Source: Streptomyces sp. NRRL S-87 (GTDB taxonomy: Bacteria > Actinomycetota > Actinomycetes > Streptomycetales > Streptomycetaceae). From it: DNA of 64,000 nucleotides. The position numbers and the translations under genes were made by a program. Of this stretch, positions 16,946-24,910 are shown piece after piece. The first letter of the stretch is position 1. The number at the start of each line of letters is the position of its first letter. Where the stretch lies: positions 124,001 to 188,000 of the forward strand of contig NZ_JOGB01000001.1 in the NCBI RefSeq assembly GCF_000719335.1, written 5' to 3'. The notes beneath the pieces are model-generated. The model saw only the letters and a list, made by a program, of their open reading frames with translations, made no database searches and was not told the DNA's origin.

Positions 16946-18286
16946 ATGAGGATCCTGCCCCCGCCCGGCCCCGCCCGGCTGCTGATCGCCGCCCAGCTGG
17001 GCAGCTCCGTCGGCGACGGCGCGTACTACGTGACCTCCGCCCTCTACTTCACGACCGTCGTCGGCCTGTCGCCCGCGCAGATCGGCCTGGGCCTGGCACT
17101 CGGCTGGGCGGTCGGATCGCTGGCCGGGGTCCCGCTCGGCGCCCTCGCCGACCGGCGGGGGCCGCGCGGCACCTCGGTGCTGCTCGCCCTGGCCACCGCC
17201 GCGGCCGTCGGGTCCTTCCTCCTCGCCCGCTCCTACGCCGCGTTCGCCGTGGCCGCCGTGGCGTACGCGACCGCCCAGTGCGGCCTGGCCGCTGCCCGGC
17301 AGGCCCTGCTGGCCGCGCTGGTGGACCGGGCCGGACGGACCGGTGTACTGGCCCGGTTGCAGGCGACCGGGAACGCGGGGCTGGCCGTGGGCGCGGCCCT
17401 CGGCGGACTGGCCCTGCACGCGGGCACCCGCGGCGCGTACCTGGGGGTGTTCGCGCTGGACGCGCTGGCGTTCCTGCTGTGCGCGCTGCTGCTGCACCGG
17501 CTGCCGGTCGCGTCGGCCGGCGGAGCGCCGGCGGCCGACCCGGCGGGGACCGCGACCGGGGTGCGGAACGCGACCGCGGCGCCGGCCGGACCGCGGATCG
17601 CGGTGCTCCGGGACCGCCCGTACACGGTCCTGACCCTGCTCAACGCGGTGCTCCTGCTGCGGATGCCGCTGCTCACCCTCGCGCTGCCGCTGTGGATCGT
17701 CCGGCGCACCGACGCCCCCGGCTGGCTGGTCTCGGGGCTGTTCGTGCTCAACACCCTGGCGGTGACGCTCTTCCAGGTGCGCACGGCCCGCGCGGTGACC
17801 GACCGGACCACCGCGGTCCGGGCCGTGCGCAGCTCGGGCCGGCTCATGCTGGCCGCCTGCCTGGTGTACGCCGTCTCGGCCGCGGGGCTGCCGGGCTGGG
17901 GCGCGGCGGCCGTGCTGGTCGCCGGCTCCGTACTCCACGTGGTCGGCGAGATGCGCCACTCCGCGGGCTCGTGGCAGCTCGCCTTCGACCTGGCGCCCGC
18001 CGACCTGATGGGGCAGTACCAAGGCTTCTTCGGCACCGGCCTCGCGCTGGCGCGCACCCTCGGGCCACTGGTGCTGACCTCCCTGCTGCTGGTGTGGGGG
18101 ATCCCGGGCTGGGTGCTCCTCGGTGGCGTCTTCGCCGCGGCCGGCTGGGCCGTGGGCCCGGTCGCCCGCTGGGCGGCGGGCGGCGCTGCCGACGGCGGAC
18201 CGGCCGTGGGGGCGCGGGCCGGGCGGGTGCTCGTCCCCGGCCCTGCTACGCCGGCGGGGGCACGGCCTTCTCGGCCGCCCGGCTGA
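16946..18286 (+). CDS. Major facilitator superfamily transporter
   Basis: 446 residues from ATG 16946, chosen because hydrophobic helix 1 (LLIAAQLGSSVGDGAYYVTSALYF) begins about 10 residues later; GGAG lies rather far upstream (13 nt). About 12 helices; motif A appears as GALADRRGPRG. The ORF ends 41 bp inside the convergent SDR gene, an unusual 3' overlap. Probably an exporter controlled by the upstream MocR regulator. Substrate not deducible. Confidence 0.82.
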   Translation: MRILPPPGPARLLIAAQLGSSVGDGAYYVTSALYFTTVVGLSPAQIGLGLALGWAVGSLAGVPLGALADRRGPRGTSVLLALATAAAVGSFLLARSYAAFAVAAVAYATAQCGLAAARQALLAALVDRAGRTGVLARLQATGNAGLAVGAALGGLALHAGTRGAYLGVFALDALAFLLCALLLHRLPVASAGGAPAADPAGTATGVRNATAAPAGPRIAVLRDRPYTVLTLLNAVLLLRMPLLTLALPLWIVRRTDAPGWLVSGLFVLNTLAVTLFQVRTARAVTDRTTAVRAVRSSGRLMLAACLVYAVSAAGLPGWGAAAVLVAGSVLHVVGEMRHSAGSWQLAFDLAPADLMGQYQGFFGTGLALARTLGPLVLTSLLLVWGIPGWVLLGGVFAAAGWAVGPVARWAAGGAADGGPAVGARAGRVLVPGPATPAGARPSRPPG

Positions 18287-19145
18287 CCCGCTCCCAGCCG
18301 GCCCAGGTCGCCCTGCGGCGCTCGGCGACGTCGAAGGCGAGGTCGTACGCCGTGCTCCCGAGGAGCAGTCGCAGCGGCGGCTCCTCGGCGTCGACCAGTG
18401 CGAGCAGCGCCTCGGCGGCCAGCCGTGGCTCGCTGTCGACCGAGCCCTCCGCCCACTGCCGCTCCAGTTCGGCCCGGAGCGGGGCGTAGGCCGCCAGCGG
18501 CGTGGTCGTGCGCATCGAGGTGTAGAGGTCGGTCCAGTAGCCGCCCGGCTGGACGATGCTGACCTTGACGCCGAACGCGGCCCCCTCCATCGCCAGGGCC
18601 TCGCTCATGCCCTCCAGGGCGAACTTGCTCGCGCTGTACAGGCCGGTGGACGGGAAGCCCGCCAACCCGCCGATGCTGGAGATCTGGACGACGTGGCCGC
18701 CGCCCCGGGCGCGCAGTACGGGCATGGCCGCCTGGCTGACCCACAGCGCGCCGAAGAAGTTCACGTCCATCTGCGCGCGCGCCTCTGCCTCCGTGAACTC
18801 CTCGACCATGCCCGCCGAGAGCGTGCCGGCGTTGTTGACCACGACGTCGAGCCGGCCGAAGTGCTCGGCGGCCGCGGCGACCGCCGCGAACGCGGCGGCG
18901 CGGTCGGTGACGTCCGCGGTCAGCGGCAGGACGCGGCCGGGGTGGGCCGCGGCCAGTTCGTCGAGCGCGGCGGTCGTACGGGCGACGGCCGCCACCCGGT
19001 CGCCGGCGGCGAGCGCCGCCTCGGCGAACGCGCGCCCCAGGCCCCGGCTGGCCCCGGTGACGAACCAGGTGCGAGATCCGCCCGTGGCGGGCGCGGCAGC
19101 AGCGGCGGCGGCCGCGGCTGCGGTCGAAGGCGCGGTGGTGGTCAT
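18246..19145 (-). CDS. Short-chain dehydrogenase/reductase
   Basis: 299 residues, classical SDR: TGASRGLG cofactor loop, NNAG, catalytic SS...YSASK (Ser, Tyr, Lys) and PGGYWTDLY. The N-terminus has an Ala-rich leader of about 20 residues before the Rossmann fold. ATG preceded by AAGGGGGA. Divergent from a TetR gene, with two matching operator palindromes between them, so repression by that TetR is likely. Substrate unknown. Confidence 0.9.
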   Translation of the reverse strand: MTTTAPSTAAAAAAAAAAPATGGSRTWFVTGASRGLGRAFAEAALAAGDRVAAVARTTAALDELAAAHPGRVLPLTADVTDRAAAFAAVAAAAEHFGRLDVVVNNAGTLSAGMVEEFTEAEARAQMDVNFFGALWVSQAAMPVLRARGGGHVVQISSIGGLAGFPSTGLYSASKFALEGMSEALAMEGAAFGVKVSIVQPGGYWTDLYTSMRTTTPLAAYAPLRAELERQWAEGSVDSEPRLAAEALLALVDAEEPPLRLLLGSTAYDLAFDVAERRRATWAGWERVSRAAEKAVPPPA

Positions 19146-19172
19146 GTGGATCCCCCTTTACGGAATGAGAGA

Positions 19173-19189
19173 CGAGACGATCCGTCTCG
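19173..19189. promoter_or_regulatory. TetR operator 1 (SDR side)
   Basis: CGAGACG-ATC-CGTCTCG, perfect 7-bp arms, 28 bp from the SDR start. Shares CCGTCTCG with the second palindrome at 19232-19246. Confidence 0.6.
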
Positions 19190-19231
19190 CATTGACGGGC
19201 GTCATCGTGCCACGGCGTTCCGCACCATGCA

Positions 19232-19265
19232 AGACGGACCGTCTCGTCTCCGGTGTTGATAGGGT
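19232..19265. promoter_or_regulatory. TetR operator 2 and leaderless tetR promoter
   Basis: AGACGG-A-CCGTCT (19232-19244) sits in the -35 zone of the tetR promoter. TAGGGT (19260-19265) is the -10, only 6 nt from the ATG, indicating a leaderless autoregulated transcript. Confidence 0.55.
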
Positions 19266-19271
19266 GCCCGC

Positions 19272-19886
19272 ATGACGACGCCGCAGCCCAAGGCCCCGAA
19301 CGCCGCCCGGCGCAACCAGGCCTCCCGCCGGGCGATCCTGACCGCCGCCTTCGACCTCGCCGGAGAGCTCGGCTACGGCAAGCTCAGCATCGAGGCCATC
19401 GCCGCCCGCGCCGGGGTGGGCAAGCAGACCATCTACCGCTGGTGGCCCAGCAAGGGCGCGGTGCTCTTCGACGCGTTCCTCATGCTCAGCGAGGGCGGGG
19501 AGGAAGACGGAGAGCCCGCCGGCCTCCCGGACACCGGGGACCTGGCGGCCGACCTCAAGACCGTCCTGCGCGCGACGCTGGCCGAGCTCGCCGACCCCCG
19601 CATCGCCGAACCCATGCGCGCGCTCACCATCGAGGTGGCGGGCGACCCGGACCTCGCCGCCCGGTACGCCGAGAGCCTCGACGAACCCGTCCGCGAGATC
19701 AAGCGCCGCCGCCTGCGGGCCGCCCGGGACGCCGGCCAGCTCGCCGCCGACGTCGACCTCGACGTCGCCATCGACGGCATCTGGGGCCCGCTGCTGAACC
19801 GCTGGCTGCTGCGGACCGGACCGCTGACGCCCGCGTACACCGACGCGCTGGTCGACACCGCGCTCCGCGGCCTGCGCCCCGCCTGA
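19272..19886 (+). CDS. TetR-family repressor
   Basis: 204 residues. HTH in the first 60 residues: SRRAILTAAFDLAGELGYGKLSIEAIAARAGVGKQTIYRWWPSKGAVLFDAF. The C-terminal ligand/dimer domain ends RWLLRTGPLTPAYTDALVDTALRGL, as in the AcrR/TetR_C_11-like group. Divergent from the SDR gene it probably represses; two palindromes lie in the 126-bp gap. The inducer is likely the SDR substrate, which is inference. Confidence 0.88.
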   Translation: MTTPQPKAPNAARRNQASRRAILTAAFDLAGELGYGKLSIEAIAARAGVGKQTIYRWWPSKGAVLFDAFLMLSEGGEEDGEPAGLPDTGDLAADLKTVLRATLAELADPRIAEPMRALTIEVAGDPDLAARYAESLDEPVREIKRRRLRAARDAGQLAADVDLDVAIDGIWGPLLNRWLLRTGPLTPAYTDALVDTALRGLRPA

Positions 19887-19974
19887 CCCGCCCCCGCGGC
19901 GTGTGCGGCCCGGGGCCGGCGGGTACGCGCGAGGGGTGACCCGGGGGGCCCGTGCTGCGGAAGGAAGCCAGACC

Positions 19975-20997
19975 ATGGACGTCGAAACGCCGGTGCGGGC
20001 CCCCGCGGCCGCCACCGCGGGACTGCCGCGCGGCCGGGGTGCGCTCTCGGGCGCCGTACGGACCGCGCTGCTCGCCGGTGAGCCCCGCGAGCTGCCCGGC
20101 GAGGCCGAGGTGGCGGCCGCGGACCCGTACGGCGAGGACCTCCAGCTCGCCCTCCACCTCTGCTACGAGCCGCACTACCGCGGTTTCCCCGGGGTGGCGG
20201 ACGCCGCGGAGTGGGACCCGGGACTGCTCGGTTTCCGGCTGCTGCTCGAACGCCGCTTCCTCGACGCGCTGCGGGCCGACGTGAGGGCCGAGGACCGGGT
20301 CGACCGGGCCCTGCGGGAGATCCTGTCCGAGCCCGCGGACGCGTACGGCGTCTCGCACTACCTGCGCGACGAGGGCGGGCCGACCCAGCTGCGCGAGTAC
20401 GCAGCCCTGCGCTCGGTGCACCAGCTCCGCGAGTCCGACCCCTACGCCTGGGTCCTGCCGAGGCTGCGCGGGCGCGCCAAGGCCGGCATGGCGGCGGTGC
20501 TGTACGACGAGTTCGGCGGCGGCCGCGCCGAGCGCGTGCACGCCGAACTGTGGGCCGGCCTGATGACCGACCTCGGGCTCGACCCCTCCTACGGCCGCTA
20601 CGTCCCCGCGGCGGGCGCGGCCACCCTCGCCGCCGCGAACCTCATGTCCCTCTTCGGCCTGCACCGTTCGCTGCGCGGCGCGCTGGTCGGCCACGTCGCG
20701 ACCGTGGAGGTCACCTCCTCGCCGGCCGCGGCCAGGATGGTCGTGGCCCTGCGGCGGGCCGGCGCCGGGCCCGCGGCCCTGCTGTTCTACGAGGAGCACG
20801 TCGAGGCCGACGCGGTGCACGAGCAGCTCGTGCGGCGCGAGGTGGTCGGCGGACTCCTCGCCGAGGAACCGGAGTTGGAGGCGGACGTGGCCTTCGGCAT
20901 CGCCGCCACCGTCCAACTGGCGGAGTGGGAGGCCGACCGGCTGCTCACGGCCTGGCGGTCCGGCCGCTCGGCGCTGCGGGTACCGCTGGAGGAGTGA
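19975..20997 (+). CDS. Iron-containing redox enzyme (haem-oxygenase-like fold)
   Basis: 340 residues, ATG with GGAAGGA upstream. It contains ALHLCYEPHYRGF (about 60) and FYEEHVEADAVHEQ (about 270-283); the E-E-H-x3-D-x2-H cluster is the metal-binding signature of haem-oxygenase-like diiron oxidases/oxygenases. The exact reaction of this Streptomyces subgroup is not established to my knowledge. A CDGSH iron-sulphur protein gene lies next door, convergent, and could supply electrons. The stop region is duplicated (see repeat). Confidence 0.82.
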   Translation: MDVETPVRAPAAATAGLPRGRGALSGAVRTALLAGEPRELPGEAEVAAADPYGEDLQLALHLCYEPHYRGFPGVADAAEWDPGLLGFRLLLERRFLDALRADVRAEDRVDRALREILSEPADAYGVSHYLRDEGGPTQLREYAALRSVHQLRESDPYAWVLPRLRGRAKAGMAAVLYDEFGGGRAERVHAELWAGLMTDLGLDPSYGRYVPAAGAATLAAANLMSLFGLHRSLRGALVGHVATVEVTSSPAAARMVVALRRAGAGPAALLFYEEHVEADAVHEQLVRREVVGGLLAEEPELEADVAFGIAATVQLAEWEADRLLTAWRSGRSALRVPLEE

Positions 20998-21033
20998 GCC
21001 CCGGAGGGAAGGTGGGGGAGTGAGCCCCGGAGG
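20991..21033 (+). repeat. Duplicated stop-codon segment
   Basis: The 17-mer GGAGTGAGCCCCGGAGG occurs at 20991-21007 and again at 21017-21033 (26-bp period), the first copy spanning the gene's TGA. Confidence 0.8.
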
Positions 21034-21038
21034 CGGTA

Positions 21039-21078
21039 CGGAGCGGGGCGACCACCGCGTGGTGGTCGCCCCGCTCCG
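21039..21078. terminator. Strong bidirectional terminator
   Basis: Perfect 18-bp stem (21039-21056 with 21061-21078), 4-nt loop GCGT, between the convergent iron-enzyme and CDGSH genes. Confidence 0.88.
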
Positions 21079-21113
21079 CCGGGTCCCGGCCGCCGCCGGT
21101 GGGACGGGCGCGG

Positions 21114-21503
21114 TCAGCGGCGGACCCGGCCGCGGTGGCTCGTGTCGCAGAAGGGGTAGCGCAGGCTGCGCCGGCAGGCGCACAGCGCCACGACCGGCCG
21201 GTCGGAGCGGCGTACCGTGCCGTCCGGCAGGACGACCTCCACCGGGCCCTCGATGAGCACCGGCCCGCCGAGGACCGCGGTCGCCCGCGGGACGGGGGCC
21301 GATCGGGAGGGGGGTCCGGGGGCCTCGCCTCGCGAGGGGGGTTCGGCGGCCTCGCCGCCGCTCCCGCGTCGGTGGTCGCTCCGACCCCCGCGCCGGGCGT
21401 CGACCCGACCCCCGTCCCCGTCCTCGGCTCCGGACCGGCCGTCGACCCCGCTGCGGGGCCCGGCCTCCGGGGAGTCGGGCAGGCGTTCGGCTTCGGCGCA
21501 CAC
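21114..21503 (-). CDS. CDGSH-type [2Fe-2S] protein
   Basis: 129 residues from GTG 21503. The C-terminus has CACRRSLRYPFCDTSH: Cys108, Cys110, Cys119 and His123, the three-Cys/one-His ligand set of CDGSH (mitoNEET-like) clusters, with Thr in place of the usual Gly. LIEGPVEVVLPDGT precedes it, a typical strand of the fold. The first ~70 residues are low-complexity Gly/Arg/Pro and may not be translated; the true start is uncertain. Possible electron or Fe-S donor to the adjacent iron enzyme. Confidence 0.75.
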   Translation of the reverse strand: MCAEAERLPDSPEAGPRSGVDGRSGAEDGDGGRVDARRGGRSDHRRGSGGEAAEPPSRGEAPGPPSRSAPVPRATAVLGGPVLIEGPVEVVLPDGTVRRSDRPVVALCACRRSLRYPFCDTSHRGRVRR

Positions 21504-21629
21504 GGCAGGTCACCGTCCTCGGTCGTACGTCTCGTCTCGTCGCCGCGCCTGCCCGGTTCCGGCCCCGCCATGCGCGCCCCGGCCGGGGCGGCGCCGGTTC
21601 CGCGGGCGCGCGCAGGGTAGACGCGCGCC

Positions 21630-22760
21630 ATGACCAGTGCCCTGCCGCAGCCCCCCGAGGTGCCCGTGCCGACCATGGGCGTGGAGGAGGAGTTCTTCCT
21701 CGTCGATCCCCGCACCCGGGCACCCGTACCGCGCGCCCCCGAAGTGATCCGGACCCTGGAGCCCACCCTCGGCGACCAGGTCCAGGCCGAGTTCTACCGC
21801 TGCCAACTGGAGCTGTGCACCACGCCCACCGCCTCGCGCACCGACCTGCGCGACCAGTTGACGGCGCTGCGTGCCGCCGGCGCCGACGCGGCCCGCGCCG
21901 CCGGCTGCCGGCTCGTGGCCTCCGGCACGGCCGTCGTCCCGCCGCCCGCGCCGGTCCCGGTCACCGACACCCCCCGCTACCGGCGGATGGCCCGCCGGTT
22001 CCGAGGGCTCGTGGACGGACGCCTCGGGGTGGTCTGCGGCTGCCACGTGCACGTCGGCACCGCCGACCGCGCCCAGGCCCTGGCCCTGGCGAACCTGCTG
22101 CGCCCCGACCTCCCCGCCCTCCAGGCCCTGCTGTCCAACTCCCCGTACGACGCCGGCCGGGAGAGCGGGTTCGCGGGCCGGCGCTCGGTCGTGTTCGGGC
22201 GCTGGCCGACGGTCGGACCGCCGCCGCTGCTCGACGTGGACGCGTACGAGCACACCGCGGCGGAGCTGGTCGCCTCGGGGACCGTCATGGACCGGCGGAT
22301 GATCTACTGGTTCGCCCGGCCCTCCGAACACGTACCGACCCTCGAGGTCCGGGTGGCGGACGCCAACGCCGACGTCGACATGACCGTGCTGCTCGCCCTG
22401 CTCGTACGCGGCCTGTGCCTGACGGCTCTGCTGGACGGGGCGGAGGCGGCGGAGCAGCCGCCCGTCACGGAGCAGCGGCTGCTCGGGGCCCACCGGTACG
22501 CCGCCCGGTACGGCCTGCTCGGCGAGGCGCTGGACCCGCGCACCGGGGCCCGGATGCCGGCGGCCGAACGCATCGCGGACCTGTTCCGGCGCGCCGCCCC
22601 GGGACTGGTCGCCGCGGGCGACCTCGGCGAGGCGGGCCGGCTGCTGGAGAGGGCGTTGGACCGGGGCGACGGCGCGACGCGCCAGCGGGCCGTCTACCAG
22701 CGCCGCCACCGGCTGCGCGAGGTCGTCGACGCGCTCGTCGTCGCGACCGCCGCCACCTGA
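21630..22760 (+). CDS. Carboxylate-amine ligase, YbdK/GCS2 family
   Basis: 376 residues. TMGVEEEFFLVD (about 15-26) gives the metal/ATP-binding EEE motif of glutamate-cysteine ligase type 2; CGCHVHVG (about 133-140) and LEVRVADANADVD complete the signature. The family forms gamma-glutamyl or other amide bonds with ATP; YbdK itself has only weak glutamate-cysteine ligase activity, so the true substrate is open. Divergent from the CDGSH gene. Confidence 0.88.
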   Translation: MTSALPQPPEVPVPTMGVEEEFFLVDPRTRAPVPRAPEVIRTLEPTLGDQVQAEFYRCQLELCTTPTASRTDLRDQLTALRAAGADAARAAGCRLVASGTAVVPPPAPVPVTDTPRYRRMARRFRGLVDGRLGVVCGCHVHVGTADRAQALALANLLRPDLPALQALLSNSPYDAGRESGFAGRRSVVFGRWPTVGPPPLLDVDAYEHTAAELVASGTVMDRRMIYWFARPSEHVPTLEVRVADANADVDMTVLLALLVRGLCLTALLDGAEAAEQPPVTEQRLLGAHRYAARYGLLGEALDPRTGARMPAAERIADLFRRAAPGLVAAGDLGEAGRLLERALDRGDGATRQRAVYQRRHRLREVVDALVVATAAT

Positions 22761-22825
22761 GGCATGCCGGAGCCGGGAGCGGGTAGCGGCGCGGCACCGG
22801 CCCCGACCACGAGACGGAGGAGACC

Positions 22826-23149
22826 GTGCCCAGAGGATCCAGCCCCAAGCGGGAACGGCAGTACGAGCACATCAAAGAGAGCGCGATGGACCGCGGCGAG
22901 AGCAGGAAGCGCGCCGAGGAGATCGCCGCCCGGACGGTGAACAAGGAACGGGCCCGCGCCGGTGAGTCCGAGACCGCGAGCAAGACCTCCCTCCAGGACA
23001 TGTCCTCCTCCAGGCGGGGCGGACAGCGCTCGCACAGCGGCGCCCAGGGGCCCACGTACGACCAGCTCTACGAGGAGGCCAAGCGGCGCAACCTGCACGG
23101 CCGCTCGCAGATGAACAAGGCCGAGCTGAAGCAGAAGCTCGGCAAGTGA
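22826..23149 (+). CDS. Small basic protein, Rho-N/SAP-like (often labelled plasmid stabilization protein)
   Basis: 107 residues, GTG with GGAGGA upstream. A conserved N-terminus (SPKRERQYEHIKES, EEIAARTVNKERAR) is followed by a Ser/Gly linker and a C-terminal helix pair TYDQLYEEAKRRNLHGRSQMNKAELKQKLGK resembling Rho-N/SAP nucleic-acid-binding motifs. Streptomyces homologues are annotated as plasmid stabilization proteins, but no partner toxin or plasmid feature is here. A DNA/RNA-binding role is likely. Confidence 0.8.
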   Translation: MPRGSSPKRERQYEHIKESAMDRGESRKRAEEIAARTVNKERARAGESETASKTSLQDMSSSRRGGQRSHSGAQGPTYDQLYEEAKRRNLHGRSQMNKAELKQKLGK

Positions 23150-23178
23150 CCGGCTGGGGTCGACCCGGGCAGCGACCG

Positions 23179-23210
23179 ACGGAGGGGCCCCGACATCGGG
23201 GCCCCTCCGT
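23179..23210. terminator. Bidirectional terminator
   Basis: 15-bp perfect stem (23179-23193 with 23196-23210) between the convergent Rho-N-like and metallophosphoesterase genes. Confidence 0.88.
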
Positions 23211-23218
23211 CAGCTCCG

Positions 23219-23950
23219 TCAGCCGTCCCCGTCCCCCAGGTGGTAGACCGCGAAGGCCCGGTCGATGACCGGCATCGCGACGTTGCGGACCCGCACCCCG
23301 CCGGCCGTCAGACCGTGCTCGGTGCCCCGGTGGGCGTGCCCGTGCACGACGAGGTCCGCCCCCGCCTCGTCGACCGCCTCCGCCAGCAGGTACGTGCCGA
23401 GGAAGGGGTAGATCTCCAGCGGTTCGCCGACCAGGGTGTCCGGCACCGGCGAGAAGTGGGTGAGCGCGATCCGGGTCCGGCAGCCCGCGTCCGCCAGCTC
23501 GCGCAGCGCCCGGAACAGGCCCTGCGCCGAGTCCCGGGCGTGCCGTACGAACGCCTTCATCTCCGGTTCGCCGAACTCGCCCGCACTGCGTCCCGCGAAG
23601 CCGCCGCAGAAGCCCTTGGCGCCCGCCACGCCGACCTTCCGGCCGTCGAGGTCGAGCAGCACGCTCTCGCCCTCCAGCACGCTGACCCCGGCGTCCTTCA
23701 GGATGCGCGTCACCGCGTCCGGCTCGTCGCTCTGGTAGTCGTGGTTGCCCAGCACGGCCACCACCGGAACCGGCAGCTCGGCGACCTCCGCGGCGACGAC
23801 CCGGGCCTCGACGGCCGTGCCGTGCCGGGTGAGGTCACCCGCGAGCAGCAGGACGTCGGCGTGCCGGGGGAGCGTCTCGAAAGCGGGGCGCAGCAGGCCC
23901 TGGCCGTCCGGCCCGAGATGGATGTCGCCGACCGCGGCGACCCGGATCAC
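23219..23950 (-). CDS. Calcineurin-like metallophosphoesterase
   Basis: 243 residues from GTG 23950 (GGAGGT 6 nt upstream; GTGA overlap with the BON gene). Motifs in order: GDIHLG, LLLAGDLTRHG, VLGNHDYQ, LTHFSP, VHGHAHRG, the full binuclear-metal set. Cytoplasmic. Last gene of a four-gene coupled set with UdgX, a nucleotidyltransferase and a BON protein. The substrate could be a nucleotide, nucleic acid or phosphoester; DNA-repair company makes nucleic acid plausible but unproven. Confidence 0.88.
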   Translation of the reverse strand: MIRVAAVGDIHLGPDGQGLLRPAFETLPRHADVLLLAGDLTRHGTAVEARVVAAEVAELPVPVVAVLGNHDYQSDEPDAVTRILKDAGVSVLEGESVLLDLDGRKVGVAGAKGFCGGFAGRSAGEFGEPEMKAFVRHARDSAQGLFRALRELADAGCRTRIALTHFSPVPDTLVGEPLEIYPFLGTYLLAEAVDEAGADLVVHGHAHRGTEHGLTAGGVRVRNVAMPVIDRAFAVYHLGDGDG

Positions 23951-24195
23951 GGGAGCACCTCCGGACGGTCCGGCGGGTCCGCGCGGGTGACGACGAGGTC
24001 GGTCAGCAGCGGCACGCCCGCCAGTTCGGCCTCGGCGATGACCCGCACGCGCTCCCGGCACTCGATCGTGGCCACGCTGCCGGTCAGCACCACGGTGTCG
24101 CCGCGCAGGTCGATGCCGATGCCGAGCTCGGCGGTCTCGCTGTCGGCGAGGCGCCGCCGCAGGTGCTCGACGCGGTACTCCACGGGCTCCTTCAT
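23947..24195 (-). CDS. BON-domain protein
   Basis: 82 residues: MKEPVEYRVEHLRRRLADSETAELGIGIDLRGDTVVLTG, then SVATIECRERVRVIAEAELAGVPLLTDLVV, the alpha-beta-beta-alpha-beta BON fold. No signal peptide, so unlike OsmY it is cytoplasmic. GAGGAGG precedes the ATG. Both ends overlap neighbours by 4 nt. BON domains bind phospholipids or small ligands; here it may act as an accessory to the coupled enzymes. Confidence 0.82.
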   Translation of the reverse strand: MKEPVEYRVEHLRRRLADSETAELGIGIDLRGDTVVLTGSVATIECRERVRVIAEAELAGVPLLTDLVVTRADPPDRPEVLP

Positions 24196-24860
24196 CGGTC
24201 CTCCTCGTCCGCGGCCCGGCCCCCCGTCGCCCGGCCCTCCGTCGTTCTGCCGTCCGGGGTGATGACGTCGAGGCGTTCCAAGAGGAAGAGGAACGCGTCC
24301 GGCATGGGGGCGCGGCCGTGACGGCGGCGCAGGTACCCCCAGTCGATGCGCTCGCGCAGCAGCCGGGCCATCGGGAGCAGGTCGCCGAAGTCGCAGTAGT
24401 GCTCGGACAGGGCGGCGAGCCGGCTGTCCATCAGGTCGGTGGGGGCGAGGACCGGCATCCACACCGAGTCCACGGGGCGGGTCTCCGCCCGCTCCAGCAG
24501 GTCCAGGTCGACCGGCCGTCGGGCCAGCTCGAAGATCAGGTCGATCTCCTCGCCGGCCGCGCTGCCCTTGAGCAGCCAGTCCTCCGGGGCCTGCCGCATC
24601 GCGATGCCGCCGTGCTCCAGAGCGGCGACCACGTCGTCCGAGTCCTCGCGCCGCACGCAGAAGTCGGTGTCGTGCTGGAAGCGCGCGGGGACGCCGTGGG
24701 CGTACGCCGCGACGCTGCCGGCCAGCGCGAACGGCCGCCCGGAGGCCTTGAGCAGCGAGGCCACGCGCTTGGTGGTCTCCAGGATGGCCTGGGTGTGGTC
24801 ATGGGGGAGGGCGTCCCGCCCGCCGTCGGCGGCGGGTGCCGACCGGTCTCGGTCCGTCAC
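24192..24860 (-). CDS. Nucleotidyltransferase-fold protein
   Basis: 222 residues from GTG 24860. FALAGSVAAYAHGVPARFQHDTDFCV matches the G-S-x(n)-D-x-D active-site layout of minimal nucleotidyltransferases (AbiEii/MNT-like), then EEIDLIFELARRPVD supplies a third acidic strand. An alternative start, GTG 24914, would give a 4-nt overlap with udgX, but the extra codons include AAT, GTT and TCA, unusual here, and a palindrome (24882-24899) lies in that stretch. It could modify tRNA, protein or antibiotic; not deducible. Confidence 0.75.
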   Translation of the reverse strand: MTDRDRSAPAADGGRDALPHDHTQAILETTKRVASLLKASGRPFALAGSVAAYAHGVPARFQHDTDFCVRREDSDDVVAALEHGGIAMRQAPEDWLLKGSAAGEEIDLIFELARRPVDLDLLERAETRPVDSVWMPVLAPTDLMDSRLAALSEHYCDFGDLLPMARLLRERIDWGYLRRRHGRAPMPDAFLFLLERLDVITPDGRTTEGRATGGRAADEEDR

Positions 24861-24881
24861 CCCGGGCGTGTGCCCTGACCC

Positions 24882-24899
24882 GCCCCGAACATTCGGGGC
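24882..24899. promoter_or_regulatory. 18-bp perfect palindrome between udgX and nucleotidyltransferase
   Basis: GCCCCGAA-CA-TTCGGGGC. It lies after the UdgX stop and before the preferred start of the next gene, so it may be an attenuator, processing site or operator. Confidence 0.5.
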
Positions 24900-24910
24900 C
24901 GGGCCCCGCG

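Noticed and set aside
15284..18022. 912-codon open frame on the minus strand opposite mocR and the MFS gene
   Set aside because: It is antisense to two well-supported genes, is Gly/Ala/Arg/Pro-rich with no domain, and spans their intergenic region; a typical shadow frame in very G/C-rich DNA.
24882..24899. LexA box between udgX and the nucleotidyltransferase gene
   Set aside because: The centre is CGAA-CA-TTCG, with only 2 nt between arms; LexA sites need GAAC-N4-GTTC.
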